Shown in pieces: positions 18,505 to 27,446 of a stretch of 64,000 nucleotides of DNA. Origin of the DNA: JAGOBP01 sp046328575. Its GTDB lineage: Bacteria > Chloroflexota > Anaerolineae > Fen-1058. Position numbers and translations under genes: made by a program. How positions within the stretch are numbered: the first letter of the stretch is position 1; each line of letters opens with the position of its first letter. The stretch lies in the NCBI GenBank assembly GCA_046328575.1, contig JAXLWI010000015.1:10724-74723 (forward strand), written 5' to 3'. The notes beneath the pieces were generated by a model. The model searched no databases. It saw nothing but the letters and a program-made list of their open reading frames with translations, and had not been told where the DNA came from.

Positions 18505-19047
18505 CTAGTGCAGCCCCAGCGCAAAGAACAACGCAATATCTTGGTTGGCAAAGTAATGATCGTTGAAGCCGCAGAATTTTAGGCCGTGCTTCTGCGCGAA
18601 ACTAATGGCCGGATAGTTCTTGGTTTGCAATTCCAACATCAGCCAGCGGGCGCGCTGTTCGCGGCCCCATTGACCACTGGCCTTCAACAAGGCACTGCCG
18701 ATACCGGTGCGCCGGGCGGTCTTCATCACGATCAGATCATTGACCAACACTGTCGCTTGCGGAATGCGATTGATAAGCGTGGCGTAGCCAATCAGACTGC
18801 CACTGGCATCCTCAGCGATCAACATGGCATCGCAGGCTTGCCAGCTTTCGGTCAGCAGTTGGTGATCACGCGGATAAGGCACGCGCATCTGGCGCGGCAG
18901 TCGCGCCGTGCGAAAACTGACGGCCAGCTGGCCATCGTGCACGCGGCTCTCCATCTGCCACACGAAATCGGTGACATATGATGGATCGAGCGTGAGACAG
19001 CGGGCCAGATCGGTTTTGATCGCAGATCGAATCGAGACGTTAGCCAT
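18505..19047 (-). CDS. GNAT-family N-acetyltransferase
   Basis: A 180-residue acyltransferase. The acetyl-CoA-binding motif A is visible as V-N-D-L-I-V-M-K-T-A-R-R-T-G-I-G-S-A-L-L at about residues 103-122, followed by the L-E-L-Q-T-K-N-Y-P-A-I-S-F-A-Q-K-H-G-L motif B. The length and fold are typical for GNAT enzymes that acetylate small amines or protein termini; the substrate is unknown. It is transcribed with the neighbours on the minus strand but with gaps of about 35 bases on both sides. Confidence 0.88.
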   Translation of the reverse strand: MANVSIRSAIKTDLARCLTLDPSYVTDFVWQMESRVHDGQLAVSFRTARLPRQMRVPYPRDHQLLTESWQACDAMLIAEDASGSLIGYATLINRIPQATVLVNDLIVMKTARRTGIGSALLKASGQWGREQRARWLMLELQTKNYPAISFAQKHGLKFCGFNDHYFANQDIALFFALGLH

Positions 19048-19079
19048 GTGTCATCATTCTACCACTGTTCAGCCAGCGC

Positions 19080-19838
19080 CTACGGTTGAATAATCACCGG
19101 CACGGCACAATGCGGCGCTTCATTGCCGGTATTATCGACGACCACCAGGCTGATAATGTAGGTGCCGGGTTGGCTCAGCAACGGCGCCGCATCGATCTGC
19201 CCCAATACTGCATCGTGGCGCGGTTCGCGCACCACTTCGCCCGCTGTCGTTGGAACGTTCCCAGTGGCTGGTCCTTGCAGCGTAAATTTATAGAAGGCGA
19301 AGTTGGCGGTGTCAGCTGTGCCGCGCAACTGAATCGGACCATTGAACGTCTGTCCTGCGGCCGGTGCGACCAACTGCACATTGGGATCAGGACATGAGAC
19401 GGGCGGCAGTGCAGCCGATGGGGTTGGCGTGGACTGATCGGACGTTGGCTGAGCAGCCTGCGTCGGCGCAGCGGCGCCGGTCGGCGTTAACGTCGGGCGT
19501 GGCGTACGCGTGGGCGACGGTTGAAACGTCGGCGTGGGCGTGTCGCTCGTTAAGATAAACGGCGCAGTCGGCGTGCTGTTCGGCGCATCGGAGGGGAGAT
19601 TAGGCGCAACGTAAGCGGCGATAACATACGTGCCCAACGAAATCGCCGCGAACACGAAGATCATCAACACGCCCCGCACAAGCCGTGAGTTGGCGGCTTC
19701 CCGTTCCAACGAATACAACGCCTGCCGCAGATCCTGGCGAGCCGTGACAATTTCACGGATATATAAAACTGCGCCAACTATGCAGGCCACATAGATGAGG
19801 CCCGCATAATTGGCGAGAAGTTGAACAAAGAACGCCAT
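19080..19838 (-). CDS. Two-helix membrane protein with Ig-like extracellular domain
   Basis: A 252-residue protein with membrane helices at about residues 7-30 and 55-78 and an intervening charged segment (E-I-V-T-A-R-Q-D-L). A long Thr/Pro linker (about 85-145) leads to a C-terminal beta-sandwich-like domain with two cysteines (S-C-P-D-P-N, P-H-C-A-V-P) that may form a disulfide. The domain would face outward. No enzyme motif is present; an envelope or adhesion role is likely. It begins eight bases before the PNP gene's end and is probably in its operon. Confidence 0.65.
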   Translation of the reverse strand: MAFFVQLLANYAGLIYVACIVGAVLYIREIVTARQDLRQALYSLEREAANSRLVRGVLMIFVFAAISLGTYVIAAYVAPNLPSDAPNSTPTAPFILTSDTPTPTFQPSPTRTPRPTLTPTGAAAPTQAAQPTSDQSTPTPSAALPPVSCPDPNVQLVAPAAGQTFNGPIQLRGTADTANFAFYKFTLQGPATGNVPTTAGEVVREPRHDAVLGQIDAAPLLSQPGTYIISLVVVDNTGNEAPHCAVPVIIQP

Positions 19839-19845
19839 GCTCGAA

Positions 19846-20685
19846 TCAGGCGGCGCGTAACACGCCGCGAATGAGGGTGATCAACTTGGGAACGATTGTG
19901 CGTCCCGCCTCCAAAACTTCTTCGTGCGTCGTTTCAACGGTGACACCAGGTACCGGCAGCGCATTGCTGATCCCCGAGAACCCCAGTACGCGCATGCCGC
20001 CATGCCGTGCCGTGATCGTTTCCGGCACGGTGGACATGCCCACCGAATCCGCTCCGATCAGGCGCAGGAAACGAATGTCCGCCGGTGACTCGAAACTCGG
20101 CCCAGCGAGGCCGATGTATACCCCCTGCTTCAGATCGATCTGATTGTCGTGTGCCACTTGCAAAGCCACTTCGCGCAGCGCCAGATCGTACGGCTGCGAC
20201 ATATCGGGGAAGCGTACACCCAACGAATCGTCGTTGGGGCCGCGCAGTGGATTCTGGCCCGCCATGCCGACCAGGTTGATGTGATCGACAATCAGCATCA
20301 CATCGCCCGCTTTGTACGCCGTATTCAGCCCGCCCGCCGCATTGGTCAAGATTACGGTCTTGATGCCGAGTAATTGCATGATGCGGATGGGGAACGTCAC
20401 CTGCCCCATCGAGTAGCCCTCGTAGTAATGCACACGGCCTTGCATCACCATAACCGATCGGCCTTCCAACCGACCGAGGACCATGCGTCCGGCATGGCCC
20501 TGCACCGACGACACCGGGAAATACGGAATATCGGCGAACGGAATCACATCGGGGTCTTCGACGGCATCCGCCAACGAGCCCAACCCAGACCCCAGCACAA
20601 TGCCGAATTCGGGGCGATAGCGCGAGCGGCGGTGTATAAACGTAACGGCTTCTTCAATTTGAGCGCGCGTAATAAATTCTGACAA
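19846..20685 (-). CDS. Purine nucleoside phosphorylase
   Basis: A 279-residue enzyme of the trimeric inosine/guanosine PNP family, which splits purine nucleosides with phosphate into base and ribose-1-phosphate. Diagnostic segments are the phosphate loop G-S-G-L-G, V-Q-G-H-A-G (catalytic-site His), the G-R-V-H-Y-Y-E-G strand, T-N-A-A-G-G-L-N, the G-P-S-F-E-S-P (base-contact Glu) and the S-N-A-L-P strand. The start is TTG at 20685 with AGAGG eight bases upstream. Upp later in the window adds to nucleobase salvage. Confidence 0.93.
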   Translation of the reverse strand: MSEFITRAQIEEAVTFIHRRSRYRPEFGIVLGSGLGSLADAVEDPDVIPFADIPYFPVSSVQGHAGRMVLGRLEGRSVMVMQGRVHYYEGYSMGQVTFPIRIMQLLGIKTVILTNAAGGLNTAYKAGDVMLIVDHINLVGMAGQNPLRGPNDDSLGVRFPDMSQPYDLALREVALQVAHDNQIDLKQGVYIGLAGPSFESPADIRFLRLIGADSVGMSTVPETITARHGGMRVLGFSGISNALPVPGVTVETTHEEVLEAGRTIVPKLITLIRGVLRAA

Positions 20686-20709
20686 GCCAGAACCTCTTTC
20701 GTAAATGAC

Positions 20710-21414
20710 TTAAAGTTTTGCCAACAACCGTGCTTTGGCCGTTTGATACTCGGCGTCGCTGATCGCTCCGCTCTTGCGCAGATTGTCAAGTTCAGCAATC
20801 TGCTTGAGCGGGTCATCGTCGTCGTCGGCAGCGGCCTTGGGCTTGGTGCCCATGATCGAGCCGGCGACTTGCACCGGCGGTGCGGAAGGTTGATCGAGAA
20901 TATCGGGATTGTGCATCGCCGCCTTTTGATCGAGCATGGCGGTCTTGAACTTCACCGGCTGGGCTAAACGCTTGAGCAAGTTGATGCCCACATCGCTGCC
21001 CGTGATGATCTCCAAATCGCCATAGCCCATGATCCGGCCCAGAAACGATTGCGTTAGGATAATGTCGTTGACTTTCTCCAGCGACGAGTCAACCGTCTTC
21101 TTGTTGACGATGCCTTCGGTCTGCATGACACGCCGATTGGTCACGATGTACTGCTCGGCCTCCCATTGAATCAAATCCCAGCCGAAGCGGCCAACCGGAT
21201 ACAACAACGCAAACAACAGCACCACCATTACGATATTCAAGAATTCCAAGTTCGGATTCTTCTGTGCCACATCACGCAAGACAAAATACAAGATCAACAG
21301 GACGATTACGATAAATAGGTTGACCAGGAACGACATCAACAGCGTCGTCCAATGCTGGCGCTCAATCACCACGATCTGCTCGTTTTTACCCAACAGGCTT
21401 TCGACGTATCCCAT
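20710..21414 (-). CDS. PH-domain membrane protein with SHOCT motif
   Basis: A 234-residue protein. Two membrane helices (about 26-45 and 55-80) are followed by a bacterial PH-like domain (about 85-160; Y-I-V-T-N-R-R-V and I-T-G-S-D-V-G-I-N). At the C-terminus there is a SHOCT helix pair (D-D-P-L-K-Q-I-A-E-L-D-N-L-R then I-S-D-A-E-Y-Q-T-A-K), common in oligomerising membrane proteins. AAGGGG lies eight bases before the ATG. Its cellular role is unknown. Confidence 0.85.
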   Translation of the reverse strand: MGYVESLLGKNEQIVVIERQHWTTLLMSFLVNLFIVIVLLILYFVLRDVAQKNPNLEFLNIVMVVLLFALLYPVGRFGWDLIQWEAEQYIVTNRRVMQTEGIVNKKTVDSSLEKVNDIILTQSFLGRIMGYGDLEIITGSDVGINLLKRLAQPVKFKTAMLDQKAAMHNPDILDQPSAPPVQVAGSIMGTKPKAAADDDDDPLKQIAELDNLRKSGAISDAEYQTAKARLLAKL

Positions 21415-21446
21415 GTCTGACCCCTTTCGCCAGTCTCGATCTGGCG

Positions 21447-22415
21447 TTACAGTTCAGGTTCCGGCTGCGGCTCGACCGCTGGTTCGGACGGCTGCATGTA
21501 GATCTGTGTGGTCGAAATGTTGGCGTGCCCCAGCACGCGTTGAATCTCTGACAGGCTGGCCTTGTTTTGGCGCAGCATATGCGCGGCAAACGAATGCCGC
21601 AGCACGTGCGGCGTGACCTCGTAAGCCAGGTTGGCCTTGGCAGCGTATTCTTTAATGATCAGCCACATGCCCTGACGCGTCAACTGTTGGCCGCGCTGAT
21701 TCAAGAAGAGCGCAGTTTGATGCTGCGAATTCCGCGCCAGACCCGCTCGACCTCGCTCCAAATAGACCGCTACCGCCTGCGCGGCCTGTTCGTTAATGGG
21801 CACGCTCCGCTCACGGTTGCTCAGGCCGCGGCCTTCATCATCGTTGCGCACGCGCACTGTCCGTTCCGTCAAATTGACATCCTCGACGTTGAGGGCCACC
21901 AACTCCGAAACGCGCATTCCGGTCGCGTACAGCAATTCCAACAGGGCATGATCACGCAACACTTTGGGCGAATTCCCCTCGCCCGGCGCGGCGAGCAGCA
22001 GTTCAACATCCTCATCGGTCATCGTGCGCGGCGTGCGTTTGGCGATCTTGGGCGCCTCCAACGCGCTAGACGGATCGGACGCGATGACCGCGTTGGCCTT
22101 CAAGAACCCAAAGAACGACTTGACCGCCGCAATCTTGCGGGCCACCGTGGAAGGCGCCACCGATTTGGTCGCGCCGTTGCGCTTGACGATCTGCATTCCG
22201 CGCAACTGCTCGACATAGTTTGTCAGTGTGCTTGATGTTACGGCCGACCAGTTCTCAATCGGTGGCTCTAACTTGAACAGGTAGTCGGCCAGTTGATTGA
22301 GGTCATTACGATAGGCAGACACCGTGTTGCGCGCATACCCCTCACCTTGAGTCAGCGACCCTAAAAAGCGCTCCAATTCATCTCGCAATTGCCCCGTCAG
22401 TTCTTGGTCTGACAT
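21447..22415 (-). CDS. Tyrosine recombinase (XerC/XerD-like)
   Basis: A 322-residue site-specific recombinase. The core-binding SAM-like domain spans about residues 12-105 and the catalytic domain about 125-305. Catalytic residues seen are R168 (G-M-R-V-S-E-L), H270 and R273 (P-H-V-L-R-H-S-F), H297 (L-G-H-A-N) and nucleophile Y306 (T-Q-I-Y). The beta-hairpin that normally carries the catalytic lysine (G-K-G-x-K-x-R) reads N-D-D-E-G-R-G-L-S-N-R-E-R with no lysine. The ATG at 22415 has GAGG upstream; a longer start at 22478 is possible. With FtsK nearby it may resolve chromosome dimers, but the missing lysine leaves its activity uncertain. Confidence 0.87.
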   Translation of the reverse strand: MSDQELTGQLRDELERFLGSLTQGEGYARNTVSAYRNDLNQLADYLFKLEPPIENWSAVTSSTLTNYVEQLRGMQIVKRNGATKSVAPSTVARKIAAVKSFFGFLKANAVIASDPSSALEAPKIAKRTPRTMTDEDVELLLAAPGEGNSPKVLRDHALLELLYATGMRVSELVALNVEDVNLTERTVRVRNDDEGRGLSNRERSVPINEQAAQAVAVYLERGRAGLARNSQHQTALFLNQRGQQLTRQGMWLIIKEYAAKANLAYEVTPHVLRHSFAAHMLRQNKASLSEIQRVLGHANISTTQIYMQPSEPAVEPQPEPEL

Positions 22416-22480
22416 GATCTTCGCCTCGCTATCTTGCCTTGTTGCGACCAGTGACTCTTGCACATTGTCCAACGGCATAG

Positions 22481-22508
22481 ATTATAGCAAGGCTTGCCAT
22501 AAAATCAA
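22481..22508 (-). promoter_or_regulatory. Sigma-70-like promoter of the recombinase gene
   Basis: On the minus strand TTGATT (22503-22508), a 16-base spacer and a perfect TATAAT (22481-22486). It gives a leader of about 58 bases before the ATG at 22415. Confidence 0.6.
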
Positions 22509-22551
22509 AATGGCAAATCGGCCCATGACCGATTACGCAGAGCCGCCAGCC

Positions 22552-23568
22552 TCACATAATCAACATAGCATCACCAAAACTGAAGAAGCGATACCGCTGC
22601 TCGATCGCCATGGCATAAGCCCGATCGATTTTGGCTTTGCCCGCAAAGGCCGAGACTAACATCAGCAACGACGAACGCGGCAGGTGGAAGTTGGTAATCA
22701 ACCCATCAATGGCCCTAAACTCGAAGCCGGGATAGATGAACAGACTCGTATCGCCACTAAAAGGCTGCAGCCCGTGACGAGCCGCCGTCTCCAGCACACG
22801 CACGCTGGTCGTGCCCACCGCGATGATCCGCCGACCGCTGGCCTTAGCTTCGCGCACCTGAGCGGCCACTTTGTCCGTCAACTGGACATATTCTGTATGG
22901 ATGTGGTGCTGAGTCACGTCTTCAACTTCCACGGGCTTGAAGGTATCGAGTCCAACATGCAACGTCACATAAGTCAAATCGATACCGCGCTCTTGGAGCC
23001 GTGCCACCACCCGATCGGTGAAGTGCAGCCCGGCGGTCGGCGCGGCCGCCGAGCCGGGCGTGTGCGAATAGATGGTCTGATAGCGCTCCGGATCGTTGAG
23101 CCGCTCGTGAATGTAAGGCGGCAACGGCATCACGCCCAGCGTCGACAACCGATCGTCGATCGGCCTATCAAAGCGAATGAGCCGCTCACCGGTCGGCGTC
23201 TGCTCCACGATTTCGGCCACCACATCGTCCTGCACAATGACGCGGGAGCCAACGCGTAAGTTATGACCACGCAATAACGCCTGCCACGTAGCCGGATCGA
23301 TCTTGCGCAGCAACAAGATTTCTACCTGTCCACCGGTAGGTTTGCGGCCAAATAATCGCGCGGGGATAACGCGACTTTCGTTGGCAACGAGCAAATCACC
23401 TGGCTGCAACAAATCGGGGAGATCGTAAAAGTGGCGATGCTCGATCTCGCCGGAAACCCGATCGAGACACAGCAAGCGCGACGAATCGCGCGGCTCGATC
23501 GGGGTCTGGGCGATCAACTCCGGCGGCAGGTGGTAATCATAATCTGACGTTCGCAGGCCAGCGTTCAT
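22552..23568 (-). CDS. queA: tRNA preQ1(34) S-adenosylmethionine ribosyltransferase-isomerase
   Basis: A 338-residue QueA, which transfers and isomerises the ribose of SAM onto preQ1 in tRNA to give epoxyqueuosine. Family signatures are the opening Y-D-Y-H-L-P-P-E-L-I-A-Q, P-A-R-L-F-G-R-K, T-A-G-L-H-F-T, V-T-L-H-V-G-L-D-T-F and L-I-T-N-F-H-L-P-R-S-S-L-L-M-L-V-S-A-F-A-G. The start at 23568 overlaps the kinase stop as ATGA, so it is translationally coupled to the upstream kinase and RuvB genes, although the functions are unrelated. Confidence 0.95.
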   Translation of the reverse strand: MNAGLRTSDYDYHLPPELIAQTPIEPRDSSRLLCLDRVSGEIEHRHFYDLPDLLQPGDLLVANESRVIPARLFGRKPTGGQVEILLLRKIDPATWQALLRGHNLRVGSRVIVQDDVVAEIVEQTPTGERLIRFDRPIDDRLSTLGVMPLPPYIHERLNDPERYQTIYSHTPGSAAAPTAGLHFTDRVVARLQERGIDLTYVTLHVGLDTFKPVEVEDVTQHHIHTEYVQLTDKVAAQVREAKASGRRIIAVGTTSVRVLETAARHGLQPFSGDTSLFIYPGFEFRAIDGLITNFHLPRSSLLMLVSAFAGKAKIDRAYAMAIEQRYRFFSFGDAMLIM

Positions 23569-25508
23569 TTCGCGCACCGGAACCCAATATCGTCGCCGCG
23601 ACCATCGATGGCGGCCTGACCCCGTGCGCTGGTCGTGGCACGTGAGGCTTGGGTCTTGAATGATCCGCCGCGGATTACTTTTTCAATGCCGGTGGCTGGA
23701 CCAGTGGGGTCGACCTGTGCGCTGGCGGGATAGCCGCCATACCAGTCTTGTACCCACTCCCACACATTGCCGATCATATCGAAGGTGCCGTACGGGCCTA
23801 CAGCCAGGTAACTACCCACGGCCACTGGCTGGCCTGCACCGGTTTCAAGCGTGTTGGCGATGGCGCTATTAAATTCATCCCCCCACGGATAGACGTTTTT
23901 GGTCGTGCCGCGCGCCGCTTTCTCCCATTCAGCCTCAGTGGGCAGCCGTTTACCCATCCAAGCGCAATAGCGCGTGGCATCGTTCCAACTGACGTACGTC
24001 ACCGGGAACCGCTGCCGATCGGGGGTGTTGAACTTGCGCCAGGTGGTCTCGTCACCGACCTTCTCCGCATCGGTCTGGTAGCCAGACGCCGAGACAAACG
24101 CGGCAAAGCGCTCGTTAGTTACTTCCCGCGCATCGATGAAGAAGGCATCCAGCCGCACGCTGTGCGGCGGCGTCTCGTCAACGTCATACTTACCTTTAAC
24201 GCCGCCCATGACGAACGTGCCTGCCCGCACTAACACCATGCCCGCTGGCGCAGGCGCCGGTGACGGTTGCGGTGCGGCATCTTCAGTGGCGACGATATCG
24301 TCATCCAGCGTCGGAGTGAGGACGGGCGTCGCGCTAAGCGTGGCGATTGGCGCAGAGGTCGCCGGCAGTGCGGCCACCTTAGTTGCCGCTTGAGTCGGTG
24401 TCGCCGTTGGTGTGACGATCGCGCGCGGCTGAAGCGTAGGCGCGAGCAACAGCAGCGCCACAATTAGCACGATCGTCCCAGCGCTGACGACTAAGGCTTG
24501 GCGACGCTCTGATGGCAGCGCGACAAATTTCGATTTCAGTTGCGTCCAGAAGGCTCGACTACGTTCGACGATGCGTTGGCGATAGATCGCCCACGATACA
24601 CGCGGTGTCGCCTCAGGCTTAGCGGGTGTCTCCGGCTCGATCGGTTCGGCGTGACCCTGCGATCGACCTACAATCGGGGCCGCGGATGGCGCGTTGATCG
24701 ATCGAACCAGCGCCGCCACCATCATCTCAGCTGACGCATAACGATCCACCGGCTCTTTCGACATCGCTTTGCGAATGACGTGTTCCAAAGCCGGCGACGC
24801 ATCGGGGCGCAACTCCCGCAGCGGTGGCGCTTCTTCGGTGATGTGCTTGACCACCACGCCCAGCCCGCTGTCGGCATCGAAGGGTAAGCGGCCAGCCGCC
24901 ATTTCATACAACATCACGCCCAACGAATACAGATCGGAACGGCCATCGACGGCGCGGCCCTGAGCCTGTTCAGGCGACATGTAATCGGGTGTGCCTACGC
25001 CCATGCCAGAGCGCGTCAGGTGGCGGCTAATCGCGGTGAGTTTGGACAAGCCGAAGTCGGTGAGCAGCGCCCAGTTGTTGTCGGAGATTAATATGTTGCC
25101 GGGTTTCACGTCGCGATGGACGACGCCCTGTCGGTGAGCGTAGCCCAACGCTAGGCCTACTTGTGTGCCGATCTCTTGAATCGTGTTGAAGTCCATCGGC
25201 GACGTCATCAAATCACGCAGCGTGCCAGTGGTGACGTACTTCATGACGATGAAGATGTTTTCGCCAATTTGATCGAAATCGTAAACGGGTAGAATGTTGG
25301 GGTGATCGAGGCGGGCAACGGCGCGTGCTTCCTGATGAAAGCGTTCGAGGAAGCCCTCTTCGTCAATGAAGTGCGGCGAGAGGACTTTAATGGCGACAAA
25401 GCGATCGAGCTTCTCTTGGTAAGCTTTATAGACGGTCGACGTAGCGCCGCGCGCAATGCGGTCTAAGATTCGATATTGGCCTAACGTCTGGCCGACAAGA
25501 TCTGCCAT
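23565..25508 (-). CDS. Ser/Thr protein kinase fused to a SUMF1/FGE-type domain
   Basis: A 647-residue fusion. The kinase domain (about 5-270) has V-A-I-K-V-L-S, H-R-D-V-K-P-G-N-I and T-D-F-G-L. One membrane helix follows near residues 330-350, then a Thr/Ala/Pro linker. The outer C-terminal domain (about 415-647) is a formylglycine-generating-enzyme-like fold: M-V-L-V-R-A-G-T-F-V-M-G-G, W-N-D-A-T-R-Y-C-A-W-M, L-P-T-E-A-E-W-E-K-A-A-R-G, and the closing I-R-G-G-S-F...I-G-F-R-C-A. In related fusions the SUMF1-like part senses or binds ligands rather than acting as an oxidase. Start choice is uncertain: GTG 25541, ATG 25538 and ATG 25514 are in frame. Confidence 0.88.
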   Translation of the reverse strand: MADLVGQTLGQYRILDRIARGATSTVYKAYQEKLDRFVAIKVLSPHFIDEEGFLERFHQEARAVARLDHPNILPVYDFDQIGENIFIVMKYVTTGTLRDLMTSPMDFNTIQEIGTQVGLALGYAHRQGVVHRDVKPGNILISDNNWALLTDFGLSKLTAISRHLTRSGMGVGTPDYMSPEQAQGRAVDGRSDLYSLGVMLYEMAAGRLPFDADSGLGVVVKHITEEAPPLRELRPDASPALEHVIRKAMSKEPVDRYASAEMMVAALVRSINAPSAAPIVGRSQGHAEPIEPETPAKPEATPRVSWAIYRQRIVERSRAFWTQLKSKFVALPSERRQALVVSAGTIVLIVALLLLAPTLQPRAIVTPTATPTQAATKVAALPATSAPIATLSATPVLTPTLDDDIVATEDAAPQPSPAPAPAGMVLVRAGTFVMGGVKGKYDVDETPPHSVRLDAFFIDAREVTNERFAAFVSASGYQTDAEKVGDETTWRKFNTPDRQRFPVTYVSWNDATRYCAWMGKRLPTEAEWEKAARGTTKNVYPWGDEFNSAIANTLETGAGQPVAVGSYLAVGPYGTFDMIGNVWEWVQDWYGGYPASAQVDPTGPATGIEKVIRGGSFKTQASRATTSARGQAAIDGRGDDIGFRCAK

Positions 25509-25543
25509 AATCATCACACACAGTGGCGATGCGGGCATCACCC

Positions 25544-26566
25544 CTACAACAGACTGGGCTGTTCTGGCCTTTCAGGATACGTCAAATTCAAATGCTCGTA
25601 CGCGCGTTTGGTGGCCGTTCGGCCACGCGGGGTCCGATCGAGAAAGCCGAGTTGCAGCAAGTACGGCTCCACCACATCCATGATAGTGTCCGACTCTTCG
25701 CTGATTGAAGCAGCGATCGTTTCCAAACCCACCGGCCCGCCGCCAAACTTCTCGATGATGGCCTTCAACACACGCCGATCGAGATCGTCCAGCCCCAACG
25801 GATCAACATCCAACAGCGACAACGCTTCGGCGGCGAGTTTACCGTCCACCGCGCCATCAGCGCGAACTTGCGCAAAGTCGCGTACACGCCGCAGCAAACG
25901 CAAGGCGACGCGCGGCGTACCGCGTCCGCGCCGCGCAATCTCGGCGAGGCCGCTTGCATCGACCGGGACGTTCAGCAACTTCGCAGCCCGATCGATGATC
26001 TGCTCCAACACGTGCTGCTCGTAGTAGTCCAAACGATAAACTGCGCCGAAGCGCGCGCGCAGCGGCGAACTGACCAGCGCGAGGCGCGTAGTGGCGCCAA
26101 CGACCGTAAAATGCGGCAATTTCAAACGAATGTTGCGCGCTGACGGGCCTTTGCCGATCACGATGTCGAGCGCAAAGTCTTCCATCGCTGGATACAGCAC
26201 TTCTTCGATCGCGCGTCCCAAACGGTGAATCTCGTCGATGAACAATACGTCGCCCGCTTTGAGATTCGTTAGGATCGCGGCTAAATCGCCCGCGCGTTCG
26301 ATCGCCGGACCGGACGTGACGCGCACGTTGACGCCCATCTCGCCCGCGACGATGTGCGCGAGGCTGGTCTTGCCCAGACCGGGCGGACCGTAAAACAGAA
26401 TATGATCGAGCGCTTCGCCGCGCTGCTTCGTCGCTTCGATCAAAATGCCGAGGTTTTCCTTCAGCCGTTCCTGTCCGGGAAAATCCGACAAGCGCTGCGG
26501 TCGCAATGCGCGATCGAGCGCGACTTCATCTTCGCGGGCTTGAGGCGAGACAGACCGATCAGACAT
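25544..26566 (-). CDS. ruvB: Holliday junction branch migration helicase RuvB
   Basis: A 340-residue AAA+ motor. It carries P-loop G-P-P-G-L-G-K-T (Lys66), Walker B L-F-I-D-E-I-H-R-L, sensor G-A-T-T-R, the R-F-G motif and a C-terminal winged helix (L-G-L-D-D-L-D-R-R-V-L...R-T-P-R-G-R). With RuvA and RuvC it migrates and resolves recombination junctions; neither partner gene is in the window. The ATG at 26566 is chosen because it matches the family N-terminus; an ATG at 26575 and a much longer extension to 26737 are less likely. It heads the ruvB-kinase-queA unit. Confidence 0.95.
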   Translation of the reverse strand: MSDRSVSPQAREDEVALDRALRPQRLSDFPGQERLKENLGILIEATKQRGEALDHILFYGPPGLGKTSLAHIVAGEMGVNVRVTSGPAIERAGDLAAILTNLKAGDVLFIDEIHRLGRAIEEVLYPAMEDFALDIVIGKGPSARNIRLKLPHFTVVGATTRLALVSSPLRARFGAVYRLDYYEQHVLEQIIDRAAKLLNVPVDASGLAEIARRGRGTPRVALRLLRRVRDFAQVRADGAVDGKLAAEALSLLDVDPLGLDDLDRRVLKAIIEKFGGGPVGLETIAASISEESDTIMDVVEPYLLQLGFLDRTPRGRTATKRAYEHLNLTYPERPEQPSLL

Positions 26567-26647
26567 GCTGTCCATCCAGAGTAGAGTGAAACGATTATAC
26601 CTGAACGAATGAGCGACGCCAAACGTTACACTTGGCTTCGCTTGAGT

Positions 26648-26676
26648 TTGCGCCTCACCCCAATCCGTCATACAAT
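26648..26676 (+). promoter_or_regulatory. Candidate promoter for the CDGSH gene
   Basis: TTGCGC (26648-26653), a 17-base spacer and TACAAT (26671-26676), about 38 bases before the ATG. The -10 is good and the -35 is weak. Confidence 0.4.
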
Positions 26677-26714
26677 CGATTGCGTAGCGCAATCTTCTAG
26701 CCAAGGAGCGCACC

Positions 26715-27422
26715 ATGTCAGACAAACCAGTTCTCAAAATCGCGATCGAGAAAAACGGGCCGTACGTGATTCATGGCCCGGTGCCATTGGTTCGGAAGCA
26801 ACAGGTCGTGTCCGAGCACGGCGAGCCGATGACGTGGCAAAAGACCGGCGACATCGACACCGGCACAGACGGTGAATATCGCTTGTGCCGCTGCGGCCAG
26901 TCTAAGACCAAGCCGTTTTGCGACGATTCGCATTTGCAAGTCAACTTCGACGGGACTGAAGCCGCCGAGACGAACACCACCATCGAGCGGCGCGTGACGC
27001 TGAAGGGCGGCCAGCAGATCGTCGTGCGGCGCGACTATTCGTTGTGTATTGATTCAGGCTTCTGCGGCAATCGCTTGACCAACGTGCAGAAGATGACCAA
27101 GCAGACAGATGATTCAATCGTGCGAATGCAAGTCATGGCGATGATCGAACGTTGCCCGTCGGGATCATATTCGTATACGTTAACAGAGGACGGCGCAGAT
27201 GTCGAGCCCGATCTGCCGCAGCAGATTGCCGTCGTCACAGAGATCTTATCGGAAGGGCCAATCGCCGGGCCGTTGTGGGTCACCGGCAACATCGCGATCG
27301 AACGATCGGATGGCAAGCCGTTCGAGACGCGCAATCGCGTCACGTTGTGCAATTGCGGCCAATCCAAGATCAAGCCGTTGTGCGATGGCACCCATCGTTC
27401 GCTGGGCCGCAAACCCGATTGA
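26715..27422 (+). CDS. CDGSH-type iron-sulfur protein with two CDGSH sites and a middle Cys motif
   Basis: A 235-residue soluble protein. CDGSH signatures occur at about residues 57-72 (C-R-C-G-Q-S-K-T-K-P-F-C-D-D-S-H) and 211-227 (C-N-C-G-Q-S-K-I-K-P-L-C-D-G-T-H). Each has the C-x-C-x-many-C-D-x-x-H ligand pattern for a 2Fe-2S cluster with 3-Cys/1-His coordination. Between them, residues about 108-140 contain the divergent ferredoxin-like Y-S-L-C-I-D-S-G-F-C with a later C-P-S-G. Such proteins are thought to be redox or Fe-S-transfer factors. AAGGAG stands at ideal distance from the ATG. It precedes the xylose-isomerase-like gene by 24 bases. Confidence 0.9.
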   Translation: MSDKPVLKIAIEKNGPYVIHGPVPLVRKQQVVSEHGEPMTWQKTGDIDTGTDGEYRLCRCGQSKTKPFCDDSHLQVNFDGTEAAETNTTIERRVTLKGGQQIVVRRDYSLCIDSGFCGNRLTNVQKMTKQTDDSIVRMQVMAMIERCPSGSYSYTLTEDGADVEPDLPQQIAVVTEILSEGPIAGPLWVTGNIAIERSDGKPFETRNRVTLCNCGQSKIKPLCDGTHRSLGRKPD

Positions 27423-27446
27423 TCCTCACCTCCCCAGGAGCGTATC

